Source: Pseudomonas sp. SCA2728.1_7
GTDB lineage: Bacteria > Pseudomonadota > Gammaproteobacteria > Pseudomonadales > Pseudomonadaceae
Assembly (NCBI RefSeq): GCF_018138145.1
Contig: NZ_CP073104.1
Coordinates: 4,159,001-4,223,000 of the forward strand
DNA: 64,000 nucleotides
Direction: 5' to 3'
A model generated the notes under the pieces. It saw only the letters and a list, made by a program, of their open reading frames with translations. It was not told the DNA's origin and ran no database searches. Position 1 is the stretch's first letter, and each line of letters opens with the position of its first letter. Shown here one piece after another: positions 10,969-23,241 of this stretch. Made by a program: the position numbers and the translations under genes.

Positions 10969-11505
10969 ATGGCAGAACTGACCACGTTGGCCCGACCTTA
11001 CGCTAAGGCGGCCTTCGAGCACGCTCAGGCCCACCAGCAACTGGCCAATTGGTCAGCCATGCTCGGCCTGGCTGCAGCGGTGTCACAAGATGACACCATG
11101 CAGCGCGTGCTCAAGGCCCCGCGACTGACGAGCGCAGAAAAGGCCGCCACGTTTATTGACGTGTGCGGCGACAAGTTTGATGCCAAGGCACAGAACTTCA
11201 TCAATGTCGTTGCCGAAAACGACCGTCTCCCGCTTCTGCCGGAGATTGCCGCTCTTTTCGACCTGTACAAGGCCGAACAAGAGAAGTCGGTAGACGTTGA
11301 AGTGACCAGTGCTTTTGCATTGAACCAAGAACAGCAAGACAAACTCGCCAAGGTTCTCAGTGCACGACTCAACCGGGAAGTGCGCCTGCAAGTTGCGGAG
11401 GATGCTGCCCTTATAGGTGGTGTCGTCATCCGCGCCGGCGACCTGGTTATCGATGGCTCGATTCGCGGCAAAATCGCGAAACTTGCCGAAGCATTGAAAT
11501 CTTGA
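10969..11505 (+). CDS. atpH: ATP synthase F1 subunit delta
   Basis: 178-aa stator subunit linking the b-dimer to the alpha3-beta3 head. Typical N-terminus ([13 protein letters not shown]) and C-terminal pattern [29 protein letters not shown]. Placed between atpF and atpA as usual. Confidence 0.97.
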   Translation: MAELTTLARPYAKAAFEHAQAHQQLANWSAMLGLAAAVSQDDTMQRVLKAPRLTSAEKAATFIDVCGDKFDAKAQNFINVVAENDRLPLLPEIAALFDLYKAEQEKSVDVEVTSAFALNQEQQDKLAKVLSARLNREVRLQVAEDAALIGGVVIRAGDLVIDGSIRGKIAKLAEALKS

Positions 11506-11526
11506 GTTTGAAGGGGCAGCAGAGCA

Positions 11527-13071
11527 ATGCAGCAACTCAATCCTTCCGAAATAAGTGAAATTATCAAGGGCCGCATCGACAAGCTCGATGTGACCTCCCA
11601 AGCCCGTAACGAAGGCACTGTCGTCAGCGTATCTGACGGCATCGTGCGGATTCACGGTCTGGCCGACGTCATGTACGGCGAGATGATCGAGTTTCCGGGC
11701 GGCGTCTACGGTATGGCCCTCAACCTGGAGCAAGACTCCGTAGGTGCCGTTGTACTGGGCGCTTACCAGTCTCTGGCTGAAGGCATGAGCGCCAAGTGCA
11801 CCGGCCGCATCCTCGAAGTTCCGGTTGGTAAGGAACTGCTGGGTCGCGTAGTCGACGCACTGGGTAACCCTGTTGACGGCAAAGGTCCACTGGGCAACAC
11901 CGAGACCGACGCGGTCGAGAAAGTTGCTCCGGGCGTGATCTGGCGTAAGTCGGTAGACCAGCCTGTACAGACTGGCTACAAGGCAGTCGATGCCATGATC
12001 CCTGTCGGCCGTGGCCAGCGTGAGCTGATCATCGGTGACCGTCAGATCGGTAAAACCGCTCTGGCGATCGACGCGATCATCAACCAGAAAGACAGCGGCA
12101 TTTTCTGCGTCTACGTAGCTATTGGTCAGAAGCAATCGACCATCGCCAACGTGGTTCGCAAGCTGGAAGAAAACGGCGCCCTGGCCAACACGATCATCGT
12201 GGCTGCCAGTGCTTCGGAATCTCCTGCGCTGCAATTCCTGGCACCGTACTCCGGTTGCACCATGGGTGAATTCTTCCGCGACCGCGGTGAAGACGCGCTG
12301 ATCGTTTATGACGATCTGTCCAAGCAAGCAGTGGCTTACCGCCAGATTTCCCTGCTGCTGCGCCGTCCACCAGGCCGTGAAGCTTACCCAGGCGACGTGT
12401 TCTATCTCCACTCCCGTCTGCTGGAGCGCGCATCCCGCGTTTCGGAAGAATACGTAGAGAAGTTCACCAACGGCGCAGTGACCGGCAAAACCGGTTCCCT
12501 GACCGCACTGCCGATCATCGAAACCCAGGCTGGCGACGTTTCCGCGTTCGTTCCGACCAACGTGATTTCCATCACCGACGGTCAGATCTTCCTGGAATCG
12601 GCCATGTTCAACTCGGGCATCCGCCCTGCAGTGAACGCCGGTGTTTCGGTATCCCGTGTGGGTGGTGCCGCTCAGACCAAGATCATCAAGAAGCTCTCCG
12701 GTGGTATCCGTACCGCTCTGGCTCAGTACCGTGAACTGGCGGCATTCGCTCAGTTCGCTTCTGACCTGGACGAAGCGACCCGTAAGCAACTTGAGCATGG
12801 TCAGCGCGTTACCGAGCTGATGAAGCAGAAGCAATACGCACCAATGTCGATTGCTGACATGGCGCTGTCGCTGTATGCCGCTGAGCGTGGGTTCCTGACT
12901 GACATTGAAATCGCCAAGATCGGCAGCTTCGAACAAGCGCTGATTGCTTTCTTCAACCGCGATCACGCCGATTTGATGGCCAAGATCAACGTTAAAGGTG
13001 ACTTCAATGACGAAATCGACGCTGGCATGAAAGCCGGTATCGAGAAGTTCAAGGCCACCCAAACCTGGTAA
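11527..13071 (+). CDS. atpA: ATP synthase F1 subunit alpha
   Basis: Regulatory nucleotide-binding subunit, 514 aa. N-terminal beta-barrel, Walker [12 protein letters not shown] near residue 170, and family signature in the C-terminal half ([17 protein letters not shown]). Full length, no disturbance. The large antisense reading frame across this gene is a codon-bias shadow. Confidence 0.99.
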   Translation: MQQLNPSEISEIIKGRIDKLDVTSQARNEGTVVSVSDGIVRIHGLADVMYGEMIEFPGGVYGMALNLEQDSVGAVVLGAYQSLAEGMSAKCTGRILEVPVGKELLGRVVDALGNPVDGKGPLGNTETDAVEKVAPGVIWRKSVDQPVQTGYKAVDAMIPVGRGQRELIIGDRQIGKTALAIDAIINQKDSGIFCVYVAIGQKQSTIANVVRKLEENGALANTIIVAASASESPALQFLAPYSGCTMGEFFRDRGEDALIVYDDLSKQAVAYRQISLLLRRPPGREAYPGDVFYLHSRLLERASRVSEEYVEKFTNGAVTGKTGSLTALPIIETQAGDVSAFVPTNVISITDGQIFLESAMFNSGIRPAVNAGVSVSRVGGAAQTKIIKKLSGGIRTALAQYRELAAFAQFASDLDEATRKQLEHGQRVTELMKQKQYAPMSIADMALSLYAAERGFLTDIEIAKIGSFEQALIAFFNRDHADLMAKINVKGDFNDEIDAGMKAGIEKFKATQTW

Positions 13072-13121
13072 GCCGCAGCGGGAGCCGCGAGGCTCCCGCT
13101 TGCTAACCTGATAGGTGTTAC

Positions 13122-13982
13122 ATGGCAGGCGCAAAAGAGATTCGCAGTAAGATTGCGAGCATCAAAAGCACGCAAAAGATTACCAGCGCCATGGAAAAAG
13201 TGGCGGTCAGCAAAATGCGCAAGGCACAAATGCGCATGGCTGCTAGCCGTCCTTATGCGGAGCGTATCCGCCAGGTTATTGGGCATCTGGCCAACGCCAA
13301 CCCGGAATACCGCCACCCGTTCATGATCGACCGCGAAATCAAGCGCGTTGGTTATGTTGTGGTGAGCAGTGACCGTGGTCTGTGCGGCGGCTTGAATACC
13401 AACCTGTTCAAGGCCCTGGTCAAGGACATGGCGGTAAACCGCGAAAACGGCGTCGAGATTGATCTGTGTGTCGTTGGTAGCAAGGGTGCGGCCTTTTTCC
13501 GCAACTTCGGCGGTAACGTCGTTGCAGCTATCAGCCACCTGGGTGAAGAGCCGTCGATCAATGACTTGATCGGCAGCGTCAAGGTGATGCTGGATGCCTA
13601 CCTGGACGGCCGTATTGACCGCCTGTCCGTGGTGTCCAACAAGTTCATCAACACCATGACGCAACAGCCTACCGTGGAGCAATTGATTCCACTGGTGGCC
13701 ACCCCGGATCAGGATCTCAAGCACCACTGGGACTATCTCTACGAACCGGATGCCAAAGAGCTGCTTGACGGCTTGATGGTCCGCTACGTTGAGTCGCAGG
13801 TCTACCAGGCGGTGGTCGAGAACAACGCGGCTGAACAAGCTGCGCGGATGATCGCGATGAAGAACGCTACCGACAACGCCGGTGATTTGATCAGCGATTT
13901 GCAGCTGATCTACAACAAGGCGCGTCAGGCTGCGATCACCCAAGAGATCTCGGAAATCGTCGGCGGCGCTGCCGCGGTTTAA
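13122..13982 (+). CDS. atpG: ATP synthase F1 subunit gamma
   Basis: Central rotor shaft, 286 aa, made of long N- and C-terminal helices ([20 protein letters not shown] and the end [22 protein letters not shown]). The middle Rossmann-like portion includes [16 protein letters not shown]. Normal length and position. Confidence 0.98.
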   Translation: MAGAKEIRSKIASIKSTQKITSAMEKVAVSKMRKAQMRMAASRPYAERIRQVIGHLANANPEYRHPFMIDREIKRVGYVVVSSDRGLCGGLNTNLFKALVKDMAVNRENGVEIDLCVVGSKGAAFFRNFGGNVVAAISHLGEEPSINDLIGSVKVMLDAYLDGRIDRLSVVSNKFINTMTQQPTVEQLIPLVATPDQDLKHHWDYLYEPDAKELLDGLMVRYVESQVYQAVVENNAAEQAARMIAMKNATDNAGDLISDLQLIYNKARQAAITQEISEIVGGAAAV

Positions 13983-15389
<1,407 letters not shown>

Positions 15390-15434
15390 TCCCGGCGCCC
15401 GGCAACGGGCGCTAATTTAGGTTGAGGCAATCAG

Positions 15435-15860
15435 ATGGCTATGACAGTCCATTGCGATATCGTCAGCGCGGAAGGGGAAATCTTTTCCGGCCTGGTCGAG
15501 ATGGTGATTGCGCACGGTGCACTGGGTGATCTTGGTATCGCTCTGGGTCACGCGCCGCTGATCACTAATCTGAAGCCAGGTCCGATCCGCCTGATCAAGC
15601 AAGGCGGGGAACCCGAGGTGTTTTACATCTCCGGTGGTTTCCTCGAGGTTCAGCCGAACATGGTCAAAGTGCTTGCCGATACCGTGCAACGTGCCGCCGA
15701 CCTGGATGAAGCTCAGGCTCAAGCAGCTCTCAAGGCTGCCGAGCATGCTCTGCATGAAAAAGGCGCTGATTTCGACTACAGCGCTGCGTCAGCACGTCTG
15801 GCCGAGGCTGCAGCTCAGCTGCGCACCGTCCAGCAGATCCGCAAGAAGTTTGGCGGTTAA
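15435..15860 (+). CDS. atpC: ATP synthase F1 subunit epsilon
   Basis: 141-aa subunit at the foot of gamma; an intrinsic inhibitor of hydrolysis. N-terminal beta sandwich ([32 protein letters not shown]) and a C-terminal two-helix region. Last gene of the operon; a strong hairpin terminator follows within 40 bp. Confidence 0.97.
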   Translation: MAMTVHCDIVSAEGEIFSGLVEMVIAHGALGDLGIALGHAPLITNLKPGPIRLIKQGGEPEVFYISGGFLEVQPNMVKVLADTVQRAADLDEAQAQAALKAAEHALHEKGADFDYSAASARLAEAAAQLRTVQQIRKKFGG

Positions 15861-15890
15861 TCCGTCAGCCGCTTGTTGTGCGATTGATAA

Positions 15891-15918
15891 AAAAGGGTAG
15901 CCTCGGCTACCCTTTTTT
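15891..15918 (+). terminator. Intrinsic terminator of the atp operon
   Basis: GGGTAGC / GCTACCC stem (15895-15901 and 15906-15912) with a four-base loop. An A-run before and a T-run after extend the pairing and let it work in both directions. It separates atpC from glmU. Confidence 0.92.
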
Positions 15919-15978
15919 CTTTTCCGAATTCCCGAAACCCGGTCGCAGTTGCTGACCACCCAGGATTGGTAGCCAGTC

Positions 15979-17346
15979 ATGTCTCTTGAAATCGTTATCC
16001 TCGCGGCCGGTCAAGGCACTCGTATGCGTTCGGCACTGCCGAAGGTTCTGCACCCGATTGCCGGCAACTCCATGCTGGGCCATGTTATCCACAGCGCCCG
16101 ACAACTCGATCCACAACGCATTCATGTGGTGATCGGCCATGGCGCGGATGTGGTGCGTGAACGTCTGGCCGCTGATGATCTGAATTTCGTCCTGCAGGAC
16201 AAGCAGCTCGGCACCGGCCACGCCACCGCTCAAGCGGTGCCGTTCATTACTGCCGACACCGTGCTGATCCTCTACGGTGACGTGCCGCTGATCGAAGTCG
16301 AAACCCTGCAACGGCTGCTCAAGCATGTCGTGCCGGGGCAGATGGGTTTGCTCACCGTCGAGCTGGACGACCCGACCGGTTATGGCCGCATCGTGCGCGA
16401 TGCAGACGGTAAGGTCGCAGCCATCGTTGAACACAAAGACGCCAGCGAAGCGCAGCGCGCGATTACCGAAGGCAACACCGGCATTCTCGCCGTGCCGGCC
16501 AATCGTCTGGCCGACTGGATGAGTCGTCTGTCAAACAACAATGCCCAAGGCGAGTACTACCTGACCGATGTGATCGAAATGGCGGTCAGCGATGGCCTGG
16601 TTGTCGCCACCGAACAACCGCACGACCCAATGGAAGTGCAGGGCGCCAATGATCGCAAGCAATTGTCAGAGCTGGAGCGCCATTACCAGTTGCGCGCCGG
16701 TCGGCGGTTGATGGCGCAAGGCGTGACTCTGCGTGACCCGGCACGTTTCGACGTGCGTGGCGAAGTCACCGTTGGTCGCGACGTGCTGATCGACATCAAC
16801 GTGATCCTCGAAGGCAATGTGGTCATTGAAGACGACGTGGTGATCGGCCCGAATTGTGTGATAAAGGACAGCACCCTGCGCAAAGGCGTGGTGATCAAGG
16901 CCAACTCGCACATTGAGGGTGCCGTTCTGGGCGAGGGCAGCGATGCCGGCCCGTTTGCGCGTCTGCGTCCGGGCACCGTGCTTGAAGCGCGTGCGCATGT
17001 GGGTAACTTTGTTGAATTGAAAAACGCCCACATGGGCGAAGGCGCCAAGGCCGGTCACCTCACGTATCTGGGCGATGCCGAAATCGGTGCGCGCACCAAC
17101 ATTGGCGCTGGCACCATCACCTGCAACTACGACGGCGCCAACAAGTGGAAAACCGTGTTGGGTGCGGATGTGTTCATCGGCTCCAATAATTCGTTGGTCG
17201 CACCTGTGGATATCTCTGCCGGTGCGACCACGGCGGCCGGGTCGACCATTACGCAGAATGTGGATAACGCACAGTTGGCCGTGGGCCGAGCGCGGCAGAG
17301 AAATATCGACGGTTGGAAACGGCCGGAGAAGATCAAGAAGAGCTGA
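15979..17346 (+). CDS. glmU: Bifunctional GlcNAc-1-P uridyltransferase / glucosamine-1-P acetyltransferase
   Basis: Makes UDP-GlcNAc for peptidoglycan and LPS in the cytoplasm. 455 aa. The N-terminal pyrophosphorylase domain has GQGTRM at residues 11-16 and LYGDVPLI. The C-terminal left-handed beta-helix is shown by hexapeptide repeats (for example [18 protein letters not shown]) and carries the acetyltransferase site ([14 protein letters not shown]). Three perfect DnaA boxes lie in or at the end of the gene (16085-16093, 17259-17267, 17348-17356). Confidence 0.98.
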   Translation: MSLEIVILAAGQGTRMRSALPKVLHPIAGNSMLGHVIHSARQLDPQRIHVVIGHGADVVRERLAADDLNFVLQDKQLGTGHATAQAVPFITADTVLILYGDVPLIEVETLQRLLKHVVPGQMGLLTVELDDPTGYGRIVRDADGKVAAIVEHKDASEAQRAITEGNTGILAVPANRLADWMSRLSNNNAQGEYYLTDVIEMAVSDGLVVATEQPHDPMEVQGANDRKQLSELERHYQLRAGRRLMAQGVTLRDPARFDVRGEVTVGRDVLIDINVILEGNVVIEDDVVIGPNCVIKDSTLRKGVVIKANSHIEGAVLGEGSDAGPFARLRPGTVLEARAHVGNFVELKNAHMGEGAKAGHLTYLGDAEIGARTNIGAGTITCNYDGANKWKTVLGADVFIGSNNSLVAPVDISAGATTAAGSTITQNVDNAQLAVGRARQRNIDGWKRPEKIKKS

Positions 17347-17373
17347 GTTATCCACAGCGGCTTTTTGAAGATC

Positions 17374-17430
17374 AAAAGATCGCAGCCTTCGCAGCTCCTA
17401 CGGGGACTGTTGGGGGTTGCGATTTTTTTT
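17374..17430 (+). terminator. Probable terminator after glmU, containing a REP-like repeat
   Basis: The arm AAAAGATCGCA (17374-17384) pairs with TGCGATTTTTTTT (17418-17430), giving a stem ending in a run of eight T. The loop includes GATCGCAGCCTTCGCAGCTCC, close to a repeat found many times between genes in P. fluorescens-group genomes (family knowledge). The long loop makes the stop less certain than the atp terminator. Confidence 0.6.
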
Positions 17431-17506
17431 GGGCGACCGCTTGACGATTTAGAGCCGATAGGTTTTGATTGCTTCCGTTATCTTTCGAAACGAAACTTAA
17501 GCCGCC

Positions 17507-18283
17507 ATGTCGAAACGCAACACGCCACAACGCCGTCACAACATTCTCGCCTTGCTCAACGAGCAGGGCGAAGTCAGTGTGGATGAACTGGCCAAGCGCT
17601 TCGAAACCTCCGAAGTTACGATTCGCAAGGATCTCGCTGCGCTGGAAAGTCATGGCCTGTTGCTGCGCCGCTACGGCGGGGCGATCACCATGCCGCAGGA
17701 ACTGGTCGCGGAAACCGCGCAGAGCGTTTCCAAGTACAAACAGGCGATTGCCCGTGCAGCGGTGAAACGCATCCGCGAACACGCGCGAATCATCATCGAC
17801 AGCGGCAGCACCACCGCTGCCATGATCCCGGAGCTTGGCCAACAGCCCGGTCTGGTAGTGATGACCAACTCCCTGCACGTCGCCAATGCCTTGAGCGAAC
17901 TCGAACACGAGCCGGTGCTGTTGATGACCGGCGGCACCTGGGATCCGCATTCGGAATCCTTTCAGGGCCAGGTCGCCGAGCAGGTACTACGCTCTTACGA
18001 CTTCGACCAATTGTTCATTGGCGCCGACGGTATCGACCTGGTGCGCGGCACCACGACCTTCAATGAGCTGCTCGGTTTGAGCCGGGTCATGGCTGACGTG
18101 GCGCGAGAAGTCATCGTCATGGTCGAGGCCGACAAGATCGGTCGCAAGATTCCCAATCTGGAACTGCCGTGGAGCAGCGTCCATACCCTAATTACCGATG
18201 ATCGCCTGCCCAATGACGCACGCGATCAGATTCAGGCCCGCGGTATCACCGTGATTTGCGCGGCTGTCAGTCAGGAGAAATAA
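17507..18283 (+). CDS. glmR: DeoR-family transcriptional regulator, GlmR-like
   Basis: 258 aa. The N-terminal DeoR winged helix-turn-helix is clear ([20 protein letters not shown], then [19 protein letters not shown]). A DeoRC sugar-phosphate-sensing domain follows ([27 protein letters not shown]). It lies directly between glmU and glmS and ends 2 bp before the glmS start. That placement matches GlmR of P. aeruginosa, which controls glmS and affects envelope integrity. The symbol rests on synteny and family, not on a direct comparison. Confidence 0.88.
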   Translation: MSKRNTPQRRHNILALLNEQGEVSVDELAKRFETSEVTIRKDLAALESHGLLLRRYGGAITMPQELVAETAQSVSKYKQAIARAAVKRIREHARIIIDSGSTTAAMIPELGQQPGLVVMTNSLHVANALSELEHEPVLLMTGGTWDPHSESFQGQVAEQVLRSYDFDQLFIGADGIDLVRGTTTFNELLGLSRVMADVAREVIVMVEADKIGRKIPNLELPWSSVHTLITDDRLPNDARDQIQARGITVICAAVSQEK

Positions 18284-18285
18284 GC

Positions 18286-20118
18286 ATGTGTGGAATTGTC
18301 GGCGCAGTTGCTGAACGTAATATCACCGCCATCCTGCTCGAAGGCCTCAAACGCCTGGAATACCGCGGCTACGACAGCGCCGGTGTCGCGGTCTTCACCA
18401 ACGACGAAACCCTCGAGCGCATGCGTCGTCCGGGTAAAGTCAGTGAACTTGAAGCTGCGTTGGCAGAGCATCCACTGGTGGGTCGCCTCGGTATTGCCCA
18501 CACCCGTTGGGCCACTCACGGTGCGCCATGCGAGCGCAACGCCCACCCGCATTTTTCCGGCGACATCGCCGTGGTGCACAACGGCATCATCGAAAACCAC
18601 GAAGCCCTGCGTGAACAACTGAAAGCGCTGGGTTACGTGTTTACTTCGGATACCGACACCGAAGTCATCGCCCACCTGCTCAGCCACAAACTCAAGGACC
18701 AGCCAGACCTGAGCGTTGCGCTTAAAGCGACGGTCAAGGAACTGCACGGTGCTTACGGCCTGGCCGTGATCAATGCCAAGCAGCCGGATCGTCTGGTCGC
18801 CGCGCGCAGTGGCAGCCCGTTGGTGATCGGTCTGGGTCTGGGCGAGAATTTCCTCGCCTCTGACCAGTTGGCGCTGCGTCAGGTCACCGACCGCTTCATG
18901 TACCTGGAAGAAGGCGATATCGCCGAAATTCGCCGCGATAACGTGCAGATCTGGGACATCAACGGCAATGCCGTCGAGCGCCAGACCGTGCAGTACAGCG
19001 ACGGTGCCGAAGCCGCCGACAAAGGTGAATACCGCCACTACATGCTCAAGGAAATCCACGAGCAACCGGCCGTTGTACAACGCACCCTCGAAGGTCGCCT
19101 GAGCAATGATCAGGTGCTGGTGCAAGCGTTCGGCCCACAAGCCGCCGAGCTGTTCGCCAAAGTGCGCAATGTACAAATCGTCGCCTGCGGCACCAGTTAT
19201 CACGCCGGCATGGTTGCCCGTTACTGGCTGGAAGAACTGGCCGGGATCCCGTGCCAGGTCGAAGTCGCCAGCGAATTCCGCTACCGCAAAGTCGTAGTGC
19301 AGCCAGACACCCTGTTCGTGACCATCTCGCAATCCGGTGAAACCGCCGACACCCTGGCGGCCCTGCGCAACGCCAAAGAGCTGGGCTTCTTGGCCAGCCT
19401 TGCGATCTGCAACGTCGGCATCAGCTCGCTGGTGCGCGAGTCCGACCTGACTCTGCTGACCCAGGCCGGTCGCGAGATCGGCGTGGCCTCGACCAAAGCC
19501 TTCACCACGCAATTGGTTGGTCTACTGCTGCTGACCCTGTCGCTGGGCCAAGTGCGCGGAACGTTGGCCGATGGCGTCGAAGCACGTCTGGTCGAAGAAC
19601 TGCGTCGCCTGCCAACCCGTCTCGGTGAAGCACTGGCCATGGACAGCACCGTGGAGAAAATCGCCGAGCTGTTCGCCGAAAAGAACCACACCCTGTTCCT
19701 CGGTCGTGGCGCGCAATTCCCGGTGGCGATGGAAGGTGCCCTGAAACTCAAGGAAATCTCCTACATCCACGCCGAAGCCTACCCGGCCGGTGAACTGAAA
19801 CACGGCCCGCTGGCGCTTGTGGATAACGACATGCCGGTGGTCACCGTGGCGCCGAACAACGAACTGCTGGAAAAGCTCAAATCCAACCTGCAGGAAGTCC
19901 GCGCCCGTGGTGGTGAACTGATCGTGTTCGCCGACGAAAAAGCCGGGATGACCAACGGCGAAGGCACTCACGTGGTGCAGATGCCGCATATCCACGACAT
20001 TCTCTCGCCGATCCTCTACACGGTTCCGCTGCAGCTGCTGTCGTACTACGTCGCGGTGCTCAAGGGCACGGACGTGGATCAGCCACGTAACCTGGCGAAG
20101 TCGGTGACGGTGGAGTAA
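18286..20118 (+). CDS. glmS: Glutamine-fructose-6-phosphate aminotransferase (isomerising)
   Basis: First committed step to UDP-GlcNAc: fructose-6-P plus glutamine to glucosamine-6-P. 610 aa. The ATG at 18286 gives MCGIVGAV, so Cys2 becomes the N-terminal nucleophile of the glutaminase domain; longer upstream frames would bury it. Two SIS isomerase domains follow ([37 protein letters not shown]). The C-terminus ends in AKSVTVE, the conserved tail recognised by TnsD of Tn7. One DnaA box lies inside (19818-19826). Confidence 0.99.
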   Translation: MCGIVGAVAERNITAILLEGLKRLEYRGYDSAGVAVFTNDETLERMRRPGKVSELEAALAEHPLVGRLGIAHTRWATHGAPCERNAHPHFSGDIAVVHNGIIENHEALREQLKALGYVFTSDTDTEVIAHLLSHKLKDQPDLSVALKATVKELHGAYGLAVINAKQPDRLVAARSGSPLVIGLGLGENFLASDQLALRQVTDRFMYLEEGDIAEIRRDNVQIWDINGNAVERQTVQYSDGAEAADKGEYRHYMLKEIHEQPAVVQRTLEGRLSNDQVLVQAFGPQAAELFAKVRNVQIVACGTSYHAGMVARYWLEELAGIPCQVEVASEFRYRKVVVQPDTLFVTISQSGETADTLAALRNAKELGFLASLAICNVGISSLVRESDLTLLTQAGREIGVASTKAFTTQLVGLLLLTLSLGQVRGTLADGVEARLVEELRRLPTRLGEALAMDSTVEKIAELFAEKNHTLFLGRGAQFPVAMEGALKLKEISYIHAEAYPAGELKHGPLALVDNDMPVVTVAPNNELLEKLKSNLQEVRARGGELIVFADEKAGMTNGEGTHVVQMPHIHDILSPILYTVPLQLLSYYVAVLKGTDVDQPRNLAKSVTVE

Positions 20119-20145
20119 CGGTTTTTGCATGAGAGCGCGAGATTT
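20083..20145 (+). other. Unoccupied attTn7 site
   Basis: The end of glmS encodes the conserved TnsD target and the usual insertion point about 25 bp past the stop (near 20143) carries no Tn7 end or transposon gene. The target point falls in the loop of the hairpin that follows glmS. Confidence 0.75.
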
Positions 20146-20156
20146 CGCGCTCTCAT
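20129..20156 (+). terminator. Hairpin after glmS, probable terminator
   Basis: Perfect 12-bp stem ATGAGAGCGCGA (20129-20140) / TCGCGCTCTCAT (20145-20156) with loop GATT. No T-tract follows, so termination would need help or the hairpin could act as a 3' end stabiliser. Confidence 0.65.
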
Positions 20157-20205
20157 GTAGGACATTGGAACCAGACTCTCACTACTGCGTTTTTTTCTGT
20201 CAAAA

Positions 20206-20316
20206 AATCCGCAAAATAATCCGCGTATTACATCAGTATGAGAAACCTCCTACAGAACTCAAGGCTAGGTAAATAGCGGCCTTGAGCGTATTCTTGAATC
20301 CGCAGATAAATCCGCG
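20206..20316. promoter_or_regulatory. Duplicated tandem operator-like repeats ahead of the Fic gene
   Basis: The word AATCCGC occurs four times as two pairs: 20206 and 20218, then 20297 and 20309. Spacing inside each pair is exactly 12 bp, and the second copy in each pair reads AATCCGCG. Between the pairs is an inverted repeat CTCAAGGC (20258-20265) / GCCTTGAG (20279-20286). The second pair ends 4 bp before the AGGAGG ribosome site. The layout suggests a regulator that binds as a tandem array, perhaps the winged-helix tail of the Fic protein itself. Confidence 0.55.
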
Positions 20317-20330
20317 ATTCAGGAGGTTGA

Positions 20331-21530
20331 ATGTGTGCTGAAACAGTCTTGGGAACCCATTGGCTTGAGCCGCTTATGCCGGTATTTCCGAATGAAATAC
20401 TGCATTTGGCTGAGCAGGTGCCGTTTCAGGCTGGGAAGCTCAGTGCGATGGTTTCTCCCCCCATGCTGCAGCGGGTCGGCGGGTTACTTCGGGTTACCAG
20501 CAGCTTTTACAGTAACTTGATTGAAGGCCAGTTCACCGAGCCGGTGACCCTCGCCCCGACGTCTCCCAAACGGCAACGCAAGGAGCTGACCGAACTGGCG
20601 ATGACGCACATCGGTACGCAACAGGCTTTCGAGCGCGCGTTGTCCATGCATAAGAGCCTTCCTTGGGAAGTTCTCTTCAGCCCGGCTTTCGTTGCGCGTT
20701 TGCACAAAAGACTCTTCTACGGAACCCGCGAAGATCAATTGATGTTGAGCGACGGTAGCCACTTGGTACCCGGCGAATTGCGCGATGTGAGGGGACGAGA
20801 AGTTCTGGTCGGCAACCATTCTGCACCACCCTGTCAATCCGTGAGTCCGATGCTCGCTCGAATGCAGAATGTGTATGGGCGTTTGCCGGATGCGCGGAGT
20901 CGATTGCTTTCGGTGATGGCGTATCACCATAGACTGGCTTGGGTACATCCATTTATCGATGGCAACGGGCGAACCATCAGGTTACTTACTCACCTTCAAC
21001 TGCAAAAACTTGGGCTGGTCTCACCTCTCTGGTCGTTATCTCGCGGTCTCGCTCGACAGCAGGGAACCTATTACGCCCGATTAGCCAATGCCGACAAACC
21101 CCGCCGCGGAGATCTGGACGGTCGTGGTCAGCTGACTCAAGCAGGCTTGTTCGAGTTTGTCGGCTTCATGTTGGAAACCTGTCTCGACCAAATGCGTTAT
21201 ACCGAGCGGGCGCTGAACATATCGAATATGCGCGAAAGATTGCACAGCATTTTTGTGTGGCACGAGCGTGTAAACATGGCGGGAATCAAACCTGAGGCTG
21301 CACGGGCATTGCATGTTCTCCTGACTCAGGGAACGTTGAGTCGAGCCGATTTCAAGATTTTCACCGGACTGTCGGATCGCGTAGCCACGGATCAGTTGAA
21401 AGGTTTGGTGCAGTTGGGGTTGGTGGAAAGTGCGACACCGAAAGCGCGTGATCTTTATCCGGGTCTACCGATTTGGTTTGCTCAGTTGTTGTTCCCGGAT
21501 TTGCACCAGCGGATGAACGCTGCGACGTAG
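20331..21530 (+). CDS. Fic-domain protein with N-terminal inhibitory motif and C-terminal winged helix
   Basis: Probable AMP-transferase, 399 aa. The catalytic Fic motif HPFIDGNGRTIR is complete at residues 206-217 (His206). An inhibitory-helix motif SNLIEG (S61-G66) fits the (S/T)xxxE(G/N) rule, so the protein should be self-inhibited in cis. The last 80 residues (LLTQGTLSRADFKIFTGLSD, then LVQLGLVES) look like a DNA-binding winged helix. AGGAGG sits 4 bp before the ATG. No antitoxin gene is adjacent. Target unknown. The repeated motifs upstream hint at autoregulation. Confidence 0.9.
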   Translation: MCAETVLGTHWLEPLMPVFPNEILHLAEQVPFQAGKLSAMVSPPMLQRVGGLLRVTSSFYSNLIEGQFTEPVTLAPTSPKRQRKELTELAMTHIGTQQAFERALSMHKSLPWEVLFSPAFVARLHKRLFYGTREDQLMLSDGSHLVPGELRDVRGREVLVGNHSAPPCQSVSPMLARMQNVYGRLPDARSRLLSVMAYHHRLAWVHPFIDGNGRTIRLLTHLQLQKLGLVSPLWSLSRGLARQQGTYYARLANADKPRRGDLDGRGQLTQAGLFEFVGFMLETCLDQMRYTERALNISNMRERLHSIFVWHERVNMAGIKPEAARALHVLLTQGTLSRADFKIFTGLSDRVATDQLKGLVQLGLVESATPKARDLYPGLPIWFAQLLFPDLHQRMNAAT

Positions 21531-21540
21531 GAGTCAAGGA

Positions 21541-22467
21541 ATGGACCGCTTCCAGGAAATGCACATCTTCACCACTGTCGCCCAAGAGCAAGGTTTCTCT
21601 GCGGCGGCGCGGCGTCTGGGTCTCTCTGCGGCGAGCGTCACGCGGGCGGTGGCGGCGCTGGAGTTGCGAATTGGTACGCAGTTGCTGATCCGCACCACGC
21701 GCAGTGTGCATTTGAGCGAAGCCGGGCAGCGTTATCTTGAAGATTGCCGGAGGATTCTCGCCGAGGTGCAGGAGGCCGAAGATTCGGCGGCGGGCAGTCA
21801 TGCCGAGCCGCGTGGGCAACTGACGGTGACGGCGCCGGTGTTGTTCGGTGATTTGTTTGTGACGCCGGTGATGGCGAGTTATCTCGCGCAGTATCCGGAT
21901 GTCACGATCAATGCCGTCCTGGTCGATCGGATCGTCAACATGGTCGAGGAGGGCATCGATGTCGCGGTGCGCATCGGCGATCTGCCGGACAGCAGTCAGC
22001 ATGCGATTCGCGTGGGTGAGGTGCGTCGGGTTATCTGCGGCTCGCCGAAATACTTTGCCGCGTATGGCCGACCGGCTCATCCCCACGCGTTGGCGGGGGC
22101 GCCAGTGGTGGCGACCTCAGCGATTGGCCAGCAACGCAGTTGGCCTTTTCTCGACAATGGCGAGCCGCTCAATGTGCGTCCTGAGCCGCGTCTGATCGTG
22201 ACCGCCAATCAGGCAGCGATTACCGCAGCCTGTATGGGGCTGGGCTTGACCCGAGTGTTGTCCTATCAAGTCGCCAGCAAAATCGCCACCGGTGAGCTGG
22301 AAATCGTCCTCGCCGAATTTGAGCTGCCGCCATTGCCGATCCACGTGGTGTATCAGGGTGGGCGCAAGGCGCCAGCGCGAATCCGCAGTTTCGTCGATTT
22401 CACGGCCAAGGCTTTGCGTGAGCACCCAGCGCTTAAACACGCCGCGTTATTGCATGAGCTGAAATAA
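21541..22467 (+). CDS. LysR-family transcriptional regulator
   Basis: 308 aa. The N-terminal helix-turn-helix (FTTVAQEQGFSAAARRLGLS, then SVTRAVAALELRIGTQLL) is standard for the family. The effector domain from about residue 90 contains GQLTVTAPVLFGD, DVAVRIGDLPDSS and GLGLTRVLSYQV. It begins 10 bp after the fic stop but is unlikely to share its role. The GST and oxidoreductase genes downstream on the same strand are plausible targets. Effector unknown. Confidence 0.93.
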   Translation: MDRFQEMHIFTTVAQEQGFSAAARRLGLSAASVTRAVAALELRIGTQLLIRTTRSVHLSEAGQRYLEDCRRILAEVQEAEDSAAGSHAEPRGQLTVTAPVLFGDLFVTPVMASYLAQYPDVTINAVLVDRIVNMVEEGIDVAVRIGDLPDSSQHAIRVGEVRRVICGSPKYFAAYGRPAHPHALAGAPVVATSAIGQQRSWPFLDNGEPLNVRPEPRLIVTANQAAITAACMGLGLTRVLSYQVASKIATGELEIVLAEFELPPLPIHVVYQGGRKAPARIRSFVDFTAKALREHPALKHAALLHELK

Positions 22468-22572
22468 TCGATTGCAGTTGCTGGTGATTCTGTTCTTTTC
22501 GCGGTCAGTGGATGATGGCCTCCATCGGCGCTCTCACCCCCGCAGCGGCGCCCCTGTTCAGCGGAGTCGACC

Positions 22573-23199
22573 ATGCAAGCGATCAAACTCTACAACTTTC
22601 CACGTTCCGGCCACGCCCACCGTGTCGAGCTGATGTTGTCCCTGCTGCAACTGCCGACCGAGCTGATCTTCGTCGATCTGGCCAAAGGTGAGCACAAGCA
22701 GCCGGCGTACCTTGCTATCAATAGTTTCGGCCAAGTGCCGGCCATCGACGACGACGGCGTGGTGCTGGCCGACTCCAACGCCATTCTGGTTTATCTGGCG
22801 CAGAAATACGGCCACGGTCGTTGGTTGCCAACTGATCCGGCCGGTGCGGCACGTGTGCAGCGCTGGTTGTCGGCTGCCGCCGGACCGATTGCTTTCGGCC
22901 CCGCCGCTGCGCGATTGGTCACGGTGTTTGGTGCCCAGCTGAATGCAGAAGAAGCGATTACCCGGGCGCACAACCTGCTCAAGGTGATGGACATCGAGTT
23001 GGGCAAAACCGCGTACCTGGCCGGCGACGAACCGACCATTGCCGACGTTTCTGCCTACAGTTACATCGCCCACGCACCGGAAGGCAACGTGTCGCTGGAC
23101 GACTACGGCAATGTCCGCATCTGGCTGGCCCGGGTTGAGGCCCTGCCTGGTTTTGTCGGCATGCCGCGCACGGTTGCCGGTTTGCAAACCACTGCCTGA
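22573..23199 (+). CDS. Glutathione S-transferase family protein
   Basis: 208 aa. N-terminal thioredoxin-like domain ([20 protein letters not shown]) with the cis-proline element [10 protein letters not shown] and the glutathione-binding [11 protein letters not shown]. The helical C-terminal domain contains [18 protein letters not shown]. It probably forms a functional pair with the oxidoreductase that starts 42 bp later. The substrate is not readable. Confidence 0.92.
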   Translation: MQAIKLYNFPRSGHAHRVELMLSLLQLPTELIFVDLAKGEHKQPAYLAINSFGQVPAIDDDGVVLADSNAILVYLAQKYGHGRWLPTDPAGAARVQRWLSAAAGPIAFGPAAARLVTVFGAQLNAEEAITRAHNLLKVMDIELGKTAYLAGDEPTIADVSAYSYIAHAPEGNVSLDDYGNVRIWLARVEALPGFVGMPRTVAGLQTTA

Positions 23200-23241
23200 T
23201 TTTCGCAATCCACACTGTGCCGAGGGTGCAGGGGAGAGGTC

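Noticed and set aside
11083..13134. 683-codon open frame on the minus strand across atpA/atpH
   Set aside because: Lies fully over conserved ATP synthase genes and has no family features; it comes from GC-rich codon use of the true genes.
20331..22467. Fic gene and LysR gene as a toxin-antitoxin pair
   Set aside because: LysR is a full-length regulator with a normal effector domain, and the Fic protein already carries its own inhibitory motif.
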